Shown in pieces: positions 1 through 7,150 of a stretch of 13,902 bases of DNA; the stretch's first letter is position 1; each line of letters starts with the position of its first letter. The translations under genes were made by a program, and so were the position numbers. The stretch comes from Deltaproteobacteria bacterium. Lineage in GTDB: Bacteria; Desulfobacterota; Binatia; UBA9968. Under the pieces are notes generated by a model, which was given only the letters and a program-made list of their open reading frames with translations, was not told the DNA's origin and made no database searches. The DNA lies in contig JAERMN010000027.1 of assembly GCA_016844625.1 (NCBI GenBank), forward strand, positions 1 to 13,902. The letters are read 5' to 3'.

Positions 1-445
1 GTTTCACCTGAGTCGTCCAGGATATCAGCCGATTGGCGATCATCGACGGCAAGCGCCGATTGAGAAATGAGTCTTGGCGATTATGGCGCCAGCCGGCAAC
101 CAGATCGTTGCCCTCGTCGATTTTCCTAAGCAGCGCCGGAATATCGGCCGGATCGTTCTGCCCGTCGCCGTCCATGAGCACGACGATTTCCCCTTCGGCA
201 TATGCCAAACCAGCGGCCAGCGCCGCGGTTTGGCCGAAGTTGCGCTTGAGCCGCACCGCCTTCAATGATTTTTGTTTGACGAGCAAAGCGCGCAGAACCG
301 CAAAGGTGCGATCTTTGCTGCCATCGTCGACTGCGATGATCTCGTAGCGCTGGCCCAAGGGTGCCAGAACGGCGTCGATCTCGCGGATTAACGGTTCGAT
401 GTTCTCTTCCTCATTGAAGACTGGGATGACGATCGAGATCTGCAT
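1..445 (-). CDS. Family 2 glycosyltransferase, polyprenyl-phosphate sugar transferase type (partial, C-terminus off the left edge)
   Basis: The gene reads leftward from an ATG at 445 and is still open at base 1, giving 148 N-terminal residues. It starts with the GT2 pattern (MQISIVIPVFNEEENI), has a DDGS motif at about residues 40-43 for nucleotide-sugar binding, and MDGDGQNDP at 91-99, whose Asp-Gly-Asp is the metal-binding DXD. The stretch QDSFLNRRLPS at 124-134 is typical of enzymes that move a sugar from a nucleotide donor to undecaprenyl or dolichyl phosphate (GtrB, ArnC, DPM1-like). Such proteins usually end in two membrane helices, which would lie outside the window. The donor and acceptor cannot be read from this part. 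The start is 4 bp after the kinase stop, so it is probably the tail of that operon. No strong ribosome binding site precedes it. The family is secure; the exact role is unknown. Confidence 0.88.
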   Translation of the reverse strand, partial: MQISIVIPVFNEEENIEPLIREIDAVLAPLGQRYEIIAVDDGSKDRTFAVLRALLVKQKSLKAVRLKRNFGQTAALAAGLAYAEGEIVVLMDGDGQNDPADIPALLRKIDEGNDLVAGWRHNRQDSFLNRRLPSMIANRLISWTTQVK

Positions 446-449
446 CGCT

Positions 450-1355
450 TCAGGAGTGAAAATCGGTGAGCTGGACGAATCTTAGATAGCGCTCTTCGAT
501 CTCAGGCAGGGACACATCGGTCAACCGCTTGACGCCAAAGTCCTCCACCGTAAATGAGGCGACGACTGAACCGTAAACGATGGCGCGGCGCAGCCCGCCC
601 TCGCTGCTGTCGCCGCTGCGGGCGAGATGCCCCATCAAGCCGCCGGCAAAGGAGTCGCCGGCGCCGGTGGGATCGAAAACTTCTTCCAACGGATAAGCCG
701 GGGTGGCGAACACGGAGGAATCAGAAAACTGCAACACGCCGTACTCGCCGCGCTTGATGAGAACAATTTTCGGTCCCATGCGAAGAATCGCCCGTGCCGC
801 CTTGACGATATTGTCGTAGCCGCTCAGCAAGCGCGCCTCTGAGTCGTTGATCACCAGCATCTCGATGCGTTTGAGCACTTTTTTAAGCTCATCCTGGCTC
901 TCGCGGATCCAGTGATCCATGGTATCGCAGACGACCAACTTAAGGCGGCGAATTTGGTTCAGCACTTCCATCTGCATGACCGGATCGATATTGCCGAGAA
1001 AGACATATTCCGCGTCCCGATAATTATCCGGCAGGTCGGGGACGAAACCGGCGAGCACGTTTAAATGGAGCTCAATAGTATCACGCTGGTTGATGTCTTC
1101 GTGATAACGGCCGCGCCAGTGAAAGGTGTCGCCCTGCTCGCGCTTGATGCCGGCGATGTCAATCTTACGCTCGGTGAAAAGGTCGAGATAATCCTGGGGA
1201 AAATCTTTGCCGATCACGCCGACGACGCGTACCGGCGCAAAGAAACTGGCGCCGAGGGCAAAATACGAAGCCGAGCCGCCGAGGATTCTTTCGGCCGACC
1301 CGAAGGGTGTCTCGATGGAGTCAAAAGCAACCGTGCCAACAACCAATACGCTCAT
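450..1355 (-). CDS. PfkB-family (ribokinase-like) sugar or nucleoside kinase
   Basis: This 301-residue protein is full length for the PfkB/ribokinase family, which phosphorylates sugars or nucleosides with ATP in the cytoplasm. The N-terminal substrate-binding GGSASYFA lies at residues 26-33. The C-terminal signature DPTGAGDSFAGG at 228-239 carries the anion hole (GAG) and the catalytic base Asp234. Its ATG overlaps the end of mtnP by 4 bp (ATGA), so translation is probably coupled, and the glycosyltransferase follows 4 bp after its stop. Coupling to methylthioadenosine phosphorylase suggests a purine or ribose-type substrate, for example adenosine kinase activity, but that is inference. Known MTR kinases (MtnK) belong to a different fold, so this should not be called mtnK. 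The family call is firm and the substrate is open. Confidence 0.88.
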   Translation of the reverse strand: MSVLVVGTVAFDSIETPFGSAERILGGSASYFALGASFFAPVRVVGVIGKDFPQDYLDLFTERKIDIAGIKREQGDTFHWRGRYHEDINQRDTIELHLNVLAGFVPDLPDNYRDAEYVFLGNIDPVMQMEVLNQIRRLKLVVCDTMDHWIRESQDELKKVLKRIEMLVINDSEARLLSGYDNIVKAARAILRMGPKIVLIKRGEYGVLQFSDSSVFATPAYPLEEVFDPTGAGDSFAGGLMGHLARSGDSSEGGLRRAIVYGSVVASFTVEDFGVKRLTDVSLPEIEERYLRFVQLTDFHS

Positions 1356-2212
1356 AAATATTTTCCGATAATCGGCCGCAAATCGGCCCTTACCTTCTTT
1401 GGGATTCGCGATGTGTCGGTAATAATAGCATCCTTTAGTGCCGAGGCACAGCCGCAGGTTCGCGGTTCACCAAGCGCAGCCACGGCACGCCGAATCGTCT
1501 TCTGCGCCAGCTCGACGTTGTGCGCGAGCACGACCAAAACCCGCTCGATCTCGACATCGCCGGCGTGCTCGTTCCAACAATCGTAATCGGTAGCCAGCGC
1601 CAAAGTGGCGAAACAAATCTCCGCTTCGCGCGCCAGCTTGGCTTCCTGTAAATTGGTCATGCCGATGACATGGGCGCCCCAGCTTCGGTACATGTGGGAC
1701 TCCGCGCGAGTTGAGAACTGCGGCCCTTCCATGCAGAGATACGTCCCGCTCTCATGTACTCTGGCACCTGCACTGGAAGCAGCATGAGCCAAAGTTCGTG
1801 AAAGCGCCTGACAAAATGGATCAGCCAAACTCACATGGGCGACGATGCCTTTGCCAAAGAACGTGCTGGGCCGCTGGGTGGTGCGATCGATGAACTGGTC
1901 GGGAATAACCAGATCGCCGGGGGCGATTTCCGCGCGCAAACTACCCACCGCACTGACCGAAATAATCCGCTCGACGCCGAGTTTTTTCATGGCGAAAATA
2001 TTGGCGCGAAAGTTCACTTCGGTCGGCAGCCAGCGGTGGCCGATTCCATGGCGCGGCAAAAAGACCAGTTCCGCTGCGCCGATTCTTCCCCTAACAAGTT
2101 TGTCGGACGGCCTGCCGAACGGTGTCTTGACCTCGACTGCGCGCACCCGTTCGAGTCCAGCCATGTGGTAGAGACCGCTGCCGCCGATGACGCCGATAAT
2201 TTGCTTGCTCAT
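1352..2212 (-). CDS. mtnP: S-methyl-5'-thioadenosine phosphorylase
   Basis: The 286-residue protein cleaves methylthioadenosine with phosphate to adenine and 5-methylthioribose-1-phosphate, salvaging purine and sulfur from polyamine or SAM by-products. It has the phosphate-binding GGSGLY at 10-15, PRHG at 53-56, the purine phosphorylase block MEGPQFSTRAES at 161-172 and TDYDCW at 208-213. The two Asp residues in TDYD (209 and 211) are those that select 6-aminopurines in human MTAP, favouring methylthioadenosine over inosine or guanosine. The frame stays open 20 codons upstream to 2272, but the family N-terminus begins at MSKQIIGVIGGSG, so ATG 2212 is chosen. No clear ribosome binding site is seen. 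It lies 200 bp downstream of rlmN across a repeat-bearing gap, and its 3' end overlaps the kinase gene by 4 bp. No mtnA or other methionine-salvage gene is in view. Confidence 0.94.
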   Translation of the reverse strand: MSKQIIGVIGGSGLYHMAGLERVRAVEVKTPFGRPSDKLVRGRIGAAELVFLPRHGIGHRWLPTEVNFRANIFAMKKLGVERIISVSAVGSLRAEIAPGDLVIPDQFIDRTTQRPSTFFGKGIVAHVSLADPFCQALSRTLAHAASSAGARVHESGTYLCMEGPQFSTRAESHMYRSWGAHVIGMTNLQEAKLAREAEICFATLALATDYDCWNEHAGDVEIERVLVVLAHNVELAQKTIRRAVAALGEPRTCGCASALKDAIITDTSRIPKKVRADLRPIIGKYL

Positions 2213-2246
2213 GATTATTGGTTCATCTGGGTTTACTGTGAAAATG

Positions 2247-2356
2247 TTTTCACCACGAAGGACACGAAGCATGCCCTGAGCAAAGTCGAAGGGAGCACGA
2301 AGTTCGGAGTCTTAATCATCTGAACCCTTGGTGTCCTGGGTGATCTTCGTGGTGAA
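2247..2356. repeat. Composite inverted repeat (CACGAAG type) with an apparent 24-bp insertion
   Basis: The gap between rlmN and mtnP holds a perfect 12-bp inverted repeat: TTCACCACGAAG at 2249-2260 and its complement at 2345-2356. Further imperfect pairing lies inside it (GGACAC at 2260-2265 against GTGTCC at 2331-2336). The heptamer CACGAAG occurs three times in the left half, at 2254, 2263 and 2296. The first two are 9 bp apart, but the third is 33 bp on. The 24 extra bases contain CCCTGAGCAAAGTCGAAGGG (2274-2293), which from memory resembles a dispersed intergenic repeat in many environmental genomes. In RNA the arms could form a hairpin between rlmN and mtnP. No protein-coding signal is seen. 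Confidence 0.75.
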
Positions 2357-2412
2357 GAAAACAGAATGAACGTGACACATTATCCACACAAAAACCTGGA
2401 GAACCTGATTAT

Positions 2413-3480
2413 TTAACACGCCTCACGCTGTGCCGCTGACTCGCCCCAGCGTCCTTCGGCTTGTCCCTGCAGCTGTCCACAAGCGGCGGCGATATCGTCG
2501 CCGCGCGGCCGGCGCACATTGACTTGAATGTTGTGATCGAAGAGCACCTGTTGAAACCGTTTGACGTCCGCATCAGCGGGCCGCTCGAACTCGCTTTCCG
2601 GATGGGGATTGAATGGAATTAGGTTTACTTTACTCGGCACACCGCCGAGCACCCGGCAGAGCGCCGTCGCGTCGGCCACGGAGTCGTTCACGCCGCGCAA
2701 CAACACATATTCAAAAGTAATCCGCTTGCGCCGCGGCAGAGGCAAATTTCGGCAGCAGTCCATCAGCGCCTGGAGCGAATATTTTTTGTTCACCGGCATC
2801 AATTTACCGCGCACCGCTTCGCTTGCGGCATGCAGCGAGATCGCCAGACTGACGTTGGTTTCTTCCATCAGTTTTTGAATCTGCGGAATCAAACCGACGC
2901 TCGACAAGGTCACCCGTCGCGGCGCGATGCCTAAGCCCCAACCGCCATCGGTCATGATCTCGATAGCGCGTAAAGTATTGGCATAATTGGCCAGCGGTTC
3001 GCCCATACCCATTAGAACAATATTGGTGATCCTTTGGCCGGCGGCCAGCTCGCGGCTAGCTTCGATGATTTGATCGATGATCTCGCTGCTGGTGAGATTT
3101 CTTTTGAAACCGAGCAGCGCGGTGGCGCAAAAAGCGCACCCGTACGCGCAACCGACTTGAGTCGAGATGCAGAGCGTCAGCCGGTTCGTTTCCGGAATTA
3201 GCACGCTCTCGATACTTTGCCCATCGGCGAGACCAAACAAGAACTTGACCGTGCCATCGCGGGACTCAGCGCGCCGCAGTATGGAAAGCCTGCCGATGGA
3301 GAAATCTTTTGCCAACTCGTCGCGCAAACCCTGCGACAAATTAGTCATCGCCGAGAAAGCGACTGCGCGCTTCTTGAAAAGCCATTGGCAAATTTGTTTG
3401 GCCCGGTAGGCCGGATGTTTGCGCTCGATGAGAAACGCTGACAGCTCACTGAAGCTCAAGTCTTTGATATTGGGCTTCAT
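2413..3480 (-). CDS. rlmN: Dual-specificity 23S rRNA A2503 / tRNA A37 C2-methyltransferase (radical SAM)
   Basis: The 355-residue enzyme methylates C2 of A2503 in 23S rRNA and, in characterised homologues, A37 of some tRNAs. The radical-SAM cluster motif CAYGCAFC gives Cys111, Cys115 and Cys118 in CX3CX2C spacing. The methyl-carrying Cys near the C-terminus is present at about residue 334 in AAACGQL, so both the cluster and the methyl-shuttling mechanism look intact. GMGEPLANY is the SAM-binding GGE-like motif. The frame could begin at a GTG at 3492, but the ATG at 3480 is preceded by GGAGG at 5-bp spacing, so ATG is used. It lies 38 bp downstream of ndk, an order I recall from some deltaproteobacteria. 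The length is normal for the family. Confidence 0.96.
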   Translation of the reverse strand: MKPNIKDLSFSELSAFLIERKHPAYRAKQICQWLFKKRAVAFSAMTNLSQGLRDELAKDFSIGRLSILRRAESRDGTVKFLFGLADGQSIESVLIPETNRLTLCISTQVGCAYGCAFCATALLGFKRNLTSSEIIDQIIEASRELAAGQRITNIVLMGMGEPLANYANTLRAIEIMTDGGWGLGIAPRRVTLSSVGLIPQIQKLMEETNVSLAISLHAASEAVRGKLMPVNKKYSLQALMDCCRNLPLPRRKRITFEYVLLRGVNDSVADATALCRVLGGVPSKVNLIPFNPHPESEFERPADADVKRFQQVLFDHNIQVNVRRPRGDDIAAACGQLQGQAEGRWGESAAQREAC

Positions 3481-3485
3481 GTCCG

Positions 3486-3490
3486 CCTCC
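3486..3490 (-). promoter_or_regulatory. Ribosome binding site that fixes the rlmN start
   Basis: On the minus strand GGAGG stands 5 nt before the ATG at 3480. It lies inside the four extra codons that a GTG start at 3492 would add, so it supports the shorter rlmN protein. Confidence 0.75.
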
Positions 3491-3518
3491 ACGTTAAGCG
3501 ACCGAGCGCGGCTAGCAG

Positions 3519-3938
3519 CTAAAGAATCTCGTCGGGTTTAAAAAAGAAAGCGATTTCCATAGCCGCCGTTTCGGGAGCGTCCGAGCCATGCACCGCGTTT
3601 TGTTCGATGTCCTGGCCGAACTCTTTGCGAATCGTGCCGGGGGCCGCTTTCGCGGGATCGGTGGCGCCCATGACTTCGCGATTTCTCGCGATCGCATTCT
3701 CGCCTTCTAACACGGAAACAAAAATCGCACCCGAGGACATATATTCGCACAGACCCTGAAAAAATGGCCGTGCTTTGTGGACCGCATAAAATGCCTGGGC
3801 GCGCTCGGGAGTGAGGCGAAGCAATTTGCCCGCGGCAATTCTCAGCCCCGCGGCTTCGAACTTTCTAAGAATCTCGCCGATGAGATTTCTTCCCACCGCA
3901 TCCGGTTTGACGATCGATAAAGTTCTCTCAATAGCCAT
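3519..3938 (-). CDS. ndk: Nucleoside diphosphate kinase
   Basis: The 139-residue enzyme passes the gamma-phosphate of ATP to nucleoside diphosphates through a phosphohistidine intermediate. The active-site motif NAVHGSD lies at 114-120 with His117 as the phosphorylated residue, and the N-terminal SIVKPDAV supplies Lys11. The length is that of the normal bacterial protein. Its ATG shares one base with the TAA stop of sucD (TAATG), an arrangement that favours termination-reinitiation, so Ndk output should track succinyl-CoA synthetase. This is sensible because that enzyme makes ATP or GTP and Ndk equilibrates the two; physical association of the enzymes has been reported in other bacteria. GGAG and AGGA segments inside the end of sucD could serve as its ribosome binding site. 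Confidence 0.97.
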   Translation of the reverse strand: MAIERTLSIVKPDAVGRNLIGEILRKFEAAGLRIAAGKLLRLTPERAQAFYAVHKARPFFQGLCEYMSSGAIFVSVLEGENAIARNREVMGATDPAKAAPGTIRKEFGQDIEQNAVHGSDAPETAAMEIAFFFKPDEIL

Positions 3939-4810
3939 TATTTTCCTAACGCCTCCTGCATCGTTTGGCCGATGGTCGCCGGCGACGACGCCATGCTGAT
4001 ACCGGCCTGTTGCATCGCTTCGATCTTTGCTTTCGCCGTACCCTTGCCGCCGGAGATGATCGCGCCGGCGTGACCCATTCTCTTCCCCGGCGGCGCGGTT
4101 TGCCCAGCGATAAAACCAGCCACCGGTTTTTTCATATTGGCTTTAATCCACACCGCGGCTTCTTCTTCGGCGCTGCCGCCGATCTCGCCGATCATCACCA
4201 CCGCTTCGGTGCCAGGATCATCGTTGAATATTTTTAGAACGTCGACGAACTCAAAGCCATGCACCGGGTCGCCGCCGATGCCGACACAGGTCGATTGCCC
4301 CATGCCCAAACGGGTCAGCTGATCCACCGCTTCATAGGTCAAAGTCCCGCTGCGCGAGACCACGCCGATGGTACCCGGCTTATGAATACGGCCTGGCATG
4401 ATGCCGATCTTACACTCGCCCGGGGTAATCGCGCCTGGACAGTTGGGACCGAGCAGTTGCGAGCCTCGGCCGGCAAGGTAGCGCTTCACCTTGACCATGT
4501 CACGCACCGGCACACCTTCGGTGATGCAGATAATCAGCGCAATATTCGCGTCGGCGGCTTCGAGTATCGCGTCGGCGGCGAACGGCGGCGGCACATAGAT
4601 CACGCTGGCGTTAACGCCCGTCTCTCGCACCGCGCGCTCGACCGTGTCAAAGATCGGAATCCCGTCGTAAGCCGTCCCGCCTTTCCCCGGTGTCACGCCG
4701 GCGACCATCTGCGTGCCATATTCCTTGCACGCTTTGGTGTGGAACTGGCCGGTGGCGCCGGTGATGCCCTGGGTCAAGACGCGGGTCGATTTGTTGACTA
4801 GAATGGACAT
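3938..4810 (-). CDS. sucD: Succinyl-CoA synthetase alpha subunit
   Basis: The 290-residue alpha subunit works with SucC to convert succinyl-CoA, phosphate and NDP to succinate, CoA and NTP. The CoA-binding Rossmann start is seen in TQGITGATGQFH (13-24). GPNCPG (121-126), SRSGTLTYE (152-160) and GHAGAIISGGKGTA (246-259) follow, the last carrying the phosphorylated His247. The frame is open upstream to 4903, which would add 31 residues encoded by the palindromic intergenic sequence. The family N-terminus starts at MSILVNKSTRV, so ATG 4810 is used, with a weak TAGGT before it. It lies 113 bp after sucC and overlaps ndk by one base. The loop DPVHGFEF replaces the DPIPG form known from E. coli; whether that matters is unclear. 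Confidence 0.97.
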   Translation of the reverse strand: MSILVNKSTRVLTQGITGATGQFHTKACKEYGTQMVAGVTPGKGGTAYDGIPIFDTVERAVRETGVNASVIYVPPPFAADAILEAADANIALIICITEGVPVRDMVKVKRYLAGRGSQLLGPNCPGAITPGECKIGIMPGRIHKPGTIGVVSRSGTLTYEAVDQLTRLGMGQSTCVGIGGDPVHGFEFVDVLKIFNDDPGTEAVVMIGEIGGSAEEEAAVWIKANMKKPVAGFIAGQTAPPGKRMGHAGAIISGGKGTAKAKIEAMQQAGISMASSPATIGQTMQEALGK

Positions 4811-4819
4811 CGAATACCT

Positions 4820-4918
4820 AATGCAAAATGAAGAATGCAGAATGCAAATTGCAAATTTGCAACCCAGCTCTCGTTTTGGAGTTCGCCATTTTGCCTTTTG
4901 CACTGTGCATTCTGCAAT
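4820..4918. repeat. Imperfect inverted repeat between sucC and sucD
   Basis: An 11-bp segment, TGCAGAATGCA, at 4836-4846 is matched by its exact complement at 4906-4916, with imperfect pairing continuing inward through A-rich TGCAAA-like units. Inside the left arm lies a perfect 14-bp palindrome, TTGCAAATTTGCAA, at 4849-4862. The structure fills most of the 113-bp gap and could fold as a hairpin in the sucC-sucD transcript. It resembles the short TGCAAAATGCAAA-type intergenic elements of many bacterial genomes (from memory, not searched). Its AT-rich content differs from the flanking genes. Confidence 0.7.
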
Positions 4919-4923
4919 ATGCC

Positions 4924-6093
4924 TTAAAATCTCTCTTTGACCGCGGTGACGATTTTCTCCGCCGCATCGGACATCGTTTCAGCGGTAATAATCGTCAGCC
5001 CGGAATCCGCCAGGATTTTTCTGCCCTGCTCGACATTGGTGCCTTGCATGCGGACCACGAGCGGCACTGTTATATGGAGCTCGCGCGCGGCATCGACAAC
5101 GCCTTGGGCGAGCACGTCGCAGCGCATGATGCCGCCGAAAATATTGATCAATACGCCGCGCACTCGCGAATCGGCGAGCAGTATCCTGAACGCCTGGGCA
5201 ACTTTCTCCTTGTCAGCGCCGCCGCCGACATCGAGGAAGTTCGCCGGCTCGCCGCCGCAAAGCTTGATAATATCCATGGTCGCCATCGCCAGACCGGCGC
5301 CGTTGACCATGCACGCGATATTGCCGTCGAGGGAAATATACGAAAGATCGTACTTGCTCGCCTCGACTTCGCGGGGATCTTCTTCATCGAGGTCGCGCAG
5401 AGCAAGAATGTCTTTCTGGCGAAAAAACGCATTGCTGTCGAAGTTCATCTTGGCGTCAAGCGCCATCACTTGGCCTTCTTTGGTGATAATCAGCGGATTG
5501 ATCTCGGCCAACGAAGCGTCACACTCCTCGAAGGCGCGGTAAAGCCCCTGCATGACGGCGACGAATTTGCCGGTAAGCTCGGCGGGAATGCCCAAAGCTA
5601 GGGCGACGCGCCGGCATTGAAACGCCGCCAAACCAATCACCGGGTCGATGGCTTCTTTTAAAATCTTTTCCGGATGATTCTCGGCGACCGCTTCGATCTC
5701 AACGCCGCCTTCGCTGGCACAAATCACGGTGACGCGCGACTGGGCGCGATCGAGCACCATGGCGAGATAAAGTTCGCGCGCGATGTTGAGCCCCTGTTCG
5801 ACCAGCACGCGGCGCACCTGACGCCCTTCGGGCCCGGTTTGATGGGTGACAAGATTCTTGCCGAGCATATCGCGGGCGCGCGCCGCCGCTTCATCGGCGT
5901 TCTTGACGACCTTTACGCCGCCGCCCTTGCCGCGCCCACCGGCATGAATTTGCGCTTTGACCACACAGACACCGCCGCCGAGTTCCAGAGCTGCTGCTTT
6001 CGCTGCTTCAGGCGTTGACGCGACGATGCCACGGGGCACGACGACGCCGAATCGTTTTAAGATTTCCTTGGCCTGGAACTCGTGGATATTCAT
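4924..6093 (-). CDS. sucC: Succinyl-CoA synthetase beta subunit
   Basis: The 389-residue protein is full length (E. coli SucC is 388) and supplies the ATP-grasp nucleotide-binding half of the enzyme. It begins MNIHEFQAKEIL, has the glycine-rich HAGGRGKGGGVKV at about 51-63, ASLAEINPL for metal and nucleotide contacts, FLDVGGGAD and the C-terminal NIFGGIMRCD. All are standard for SucC. ATP versus GTP preference cannot be read safely from these motifs. It starts 92 bp after mdh and is followed by sucD across a palindromic gap. The bases immediately upstream (CGTCCTCC on the coding strand) offer no Shine-Dalgarno match, yet the ATG is fixed by family alignment, so initiation may be weak or depend on another mechanism. 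Confidence 0.97.
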   Translation of the reverse strand: MNIHEFQAKEILKRFGVVVPRGIVASTPEAAKAAALELGGGVCVVKAQIHAGGRGKGGGVKVVKNADEAAARARDMLGKNLVTHQTGPEGRQVRRVLVEQGLNIARELYLAMVLDRAQSRVTVICASEGGVEIEAVAENHPEKILKEAIDPVIGLAAFQCRRVALALGIPAELTGKFVAVMQGLYRAFEECDASLAEINPLIITKEGQVMALDAKMNFDSNAFFRQKDILALRDLDEEDPREVEASKYDLSYISLDGNIACMVNGAGLAMATMDIIKLCGGEPANFLDVGGGADKEKVAQAFRILLADSRVRGVLINIFGGIMRCDVLAQGVVDAARELHITVPLVVRMQGTNVEQGRKILADSGLTIITAETMSDAAEKIVTAVKERF

Positions 6094-6108
6094 GGAGGAC
6101 GAGATAGT

Positions 6109-6135
6109 GACAAGAGACCGGAGACCGGGGACAAG
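6109..6135. repeat. Short tandem repeat in the mdh-sucC gap
   Basis: The heptamer GAGACCG occurs twice in direct succession (6114-6120 and 6121-6127), flanked on both sides by GACAAG (6109-6114 and 6130-6135). It lies in the 92-bp leader of sucC. No hairpin or promoter is obvious there. It may be a degenerate dispersed intergenic element. Confidence 0.5.
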
Positions 6136-6185
6136 ATGCGCGGATCAGGTCAAATCGCTATCTCAATCCCCATCTCTATCGGTTG

Positions 6186-7130
6186 TTACGCAGCGCCCAG
6201 TACTCGGTTCATCGCTTGGACGATATCTTTGACATGATCGAGAGACACGTTGAAGGCATTCTTATCCGCGTCGCTGAGATTAACCTCGATGACCTTTTCC
6301 ACCCCGCCGGCGCCGATCTGCACCGGCACACAAAAATAATAACCCGTGACGCCAAACTCACCTTCAAGCATCGCGGCGCAGGGGAGTATTTCTTTTTTGT
6401 CGAACAGAAACGCTTCGGTCATCTGAATCGCAGCCGATGCCGGAGAGAAATAAGCAGAGCCGGTTTTTAACAAAGCGACCACTTCGCCGCCGGCATTGCG
6501 CACCCGCGCTTCGATCTCGTCGAGCCGCTTGGACGGGATTAGTTTTTCCACCGCCACGCCGCCAACGAAGCAAGAACTACGCACCGGCACCATGTCATCG
6601 CCATGGCCGCCCAAAACCAACGCCTGCACGCTCTTGACGGAAACGTTTAGCTCTTTGGCGACGAAGGACCGGTAGCGCGAGGAATCCAAAATCCCCGACT
6701 GTCCAACCACGCGGCTCTTGGGAAAACCCAAAGCGCGTTGCATCAAGGTCACCATCGCGTCCAGGGGATTGGTAATAACGATAACAAAGGAGTTCGGCGC
6801 GTGCTGCCTAATCCCCTGGGCCACAGAAGTCAGGATTTTGGCGTTGGTGCCGAGTAGGTCGTCCCGGCTCATGCCCGGCTTGCGCGCGATGCCGGCGGTG
6901 ACGATGCAAACATCGGCGCCGGCGATGTCTTCATACTTGTTGGTGCCGATGACGTTGCCGTCGAATCCTTCCACCGGTCCGGCATGGGACAGGTCGAGCG
7001 CTTTGCCTTGCGGCAAGCCTTCAACGACATCGAACAAAACCACATCGCCCAAACCTTTGAGCAATGCCAAGTGGGCCATCGAGCCGCCTATGTTACCGGC
7101 GCCGATTAAAGCAATCTTCTTTCTAGCCAC
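6186..7130 (-). CDS. mdh: Malate dehydrogenase (LDH-like type)
   Basis: The 314-residue NAD-dependent enzyme oxidises malate to oxaloacetate. GAGNIGG at 10-16 is the dinucleotide fold and Asp34 marks NAD preference. Arg83 and Arg89 in ARKPGMSRDD bind the substrate, and an Arg rather than Gln at the first site separates malate from lactate dehydrogenases. Arg152 (ILDSSRYR) and His176 (GGHGDDMVP) complete the catalytic set. The length and motifs match the tetrameric, LDH-like MDH group rather than the dimeric E. coli type. The start is a GTG at 7130, backed by AGAGGA 7 nt upstream. It lies 20 bp downstream of icd, so the two should be co-transcribed. Confidence 0.97.
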   Translation of the reverse strand: MARKKIALIGAGNIGGSMAHLALLKGLGDVVLFDVVEGLPQGKALDLSHAGPVEGFDGNVIGTNKYEDIAGADVCIVTAGIARKPGMSRDDLLGTNAKILTSVAQGIRQHAPNSFVIVITNPLDAMVTLMQRALGFPKSRVVGQSGILDSSRYRSFVAKELNVSVKSVQALVLGGHGDDMVPVRSSCFVGGVAVEKLIPSKRLDEIEARVRNAGGEVVALLKTGSAYFSPASAAIQMTEAFLFDKKEILPCAAMLEGEFGVTGYYFCVPVQIGAGGVEKVIEVNLSDADKNAFNVSLDHVKDIVQAMNRVLGAA

Positions 7131-7150
7131 AACTTTATCCTCTTCAAAAA

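Noticed and set aside
1065..1586. A 173-codon plus-strand open frame across the pfkB-mtnP junction
   Set aside because: It runs antisense to two conserved genes, lacks any motif and has no plausible ribosome binding site.
2213..2272. N-terminal extension of mtnP by 20 residues
   Set aside because: The extension precedes the family N-terminus (MSKQIIGVIGGSG) and is partly encoded by the repeat element, so it is probably not translated.
2254..2302. CACGAAG repeats as a possible CRISPR array
   Set aside because: The units are 7 bp with irregular 2-bp and 26-bp gaps, there are no spacers of even length and no cas gene is nearby.
1835..2323. A 162-codon plus-strand open frame opposite mtnP, running into the repeat
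   Set aside because: It is antisense to mtnP and its C-terminal part is translated from the intergenic repeat.
4259..4801. A 180-codon plus-strand open frame opposite sucD
   Set aside because: It is a shadow of the strongly conserved sucD and its His-, Arg- and Asp-rich composition is that of an antisense translation.
4828..5601. A 257-codon plus-strand open frame opposite sucC and the sucC-sucD gap
   Set aside because: It lies antisense to sucC, which has full family motifs. The protein has no recognisable domain, and long antisense frames are expected in GC-rich genes.
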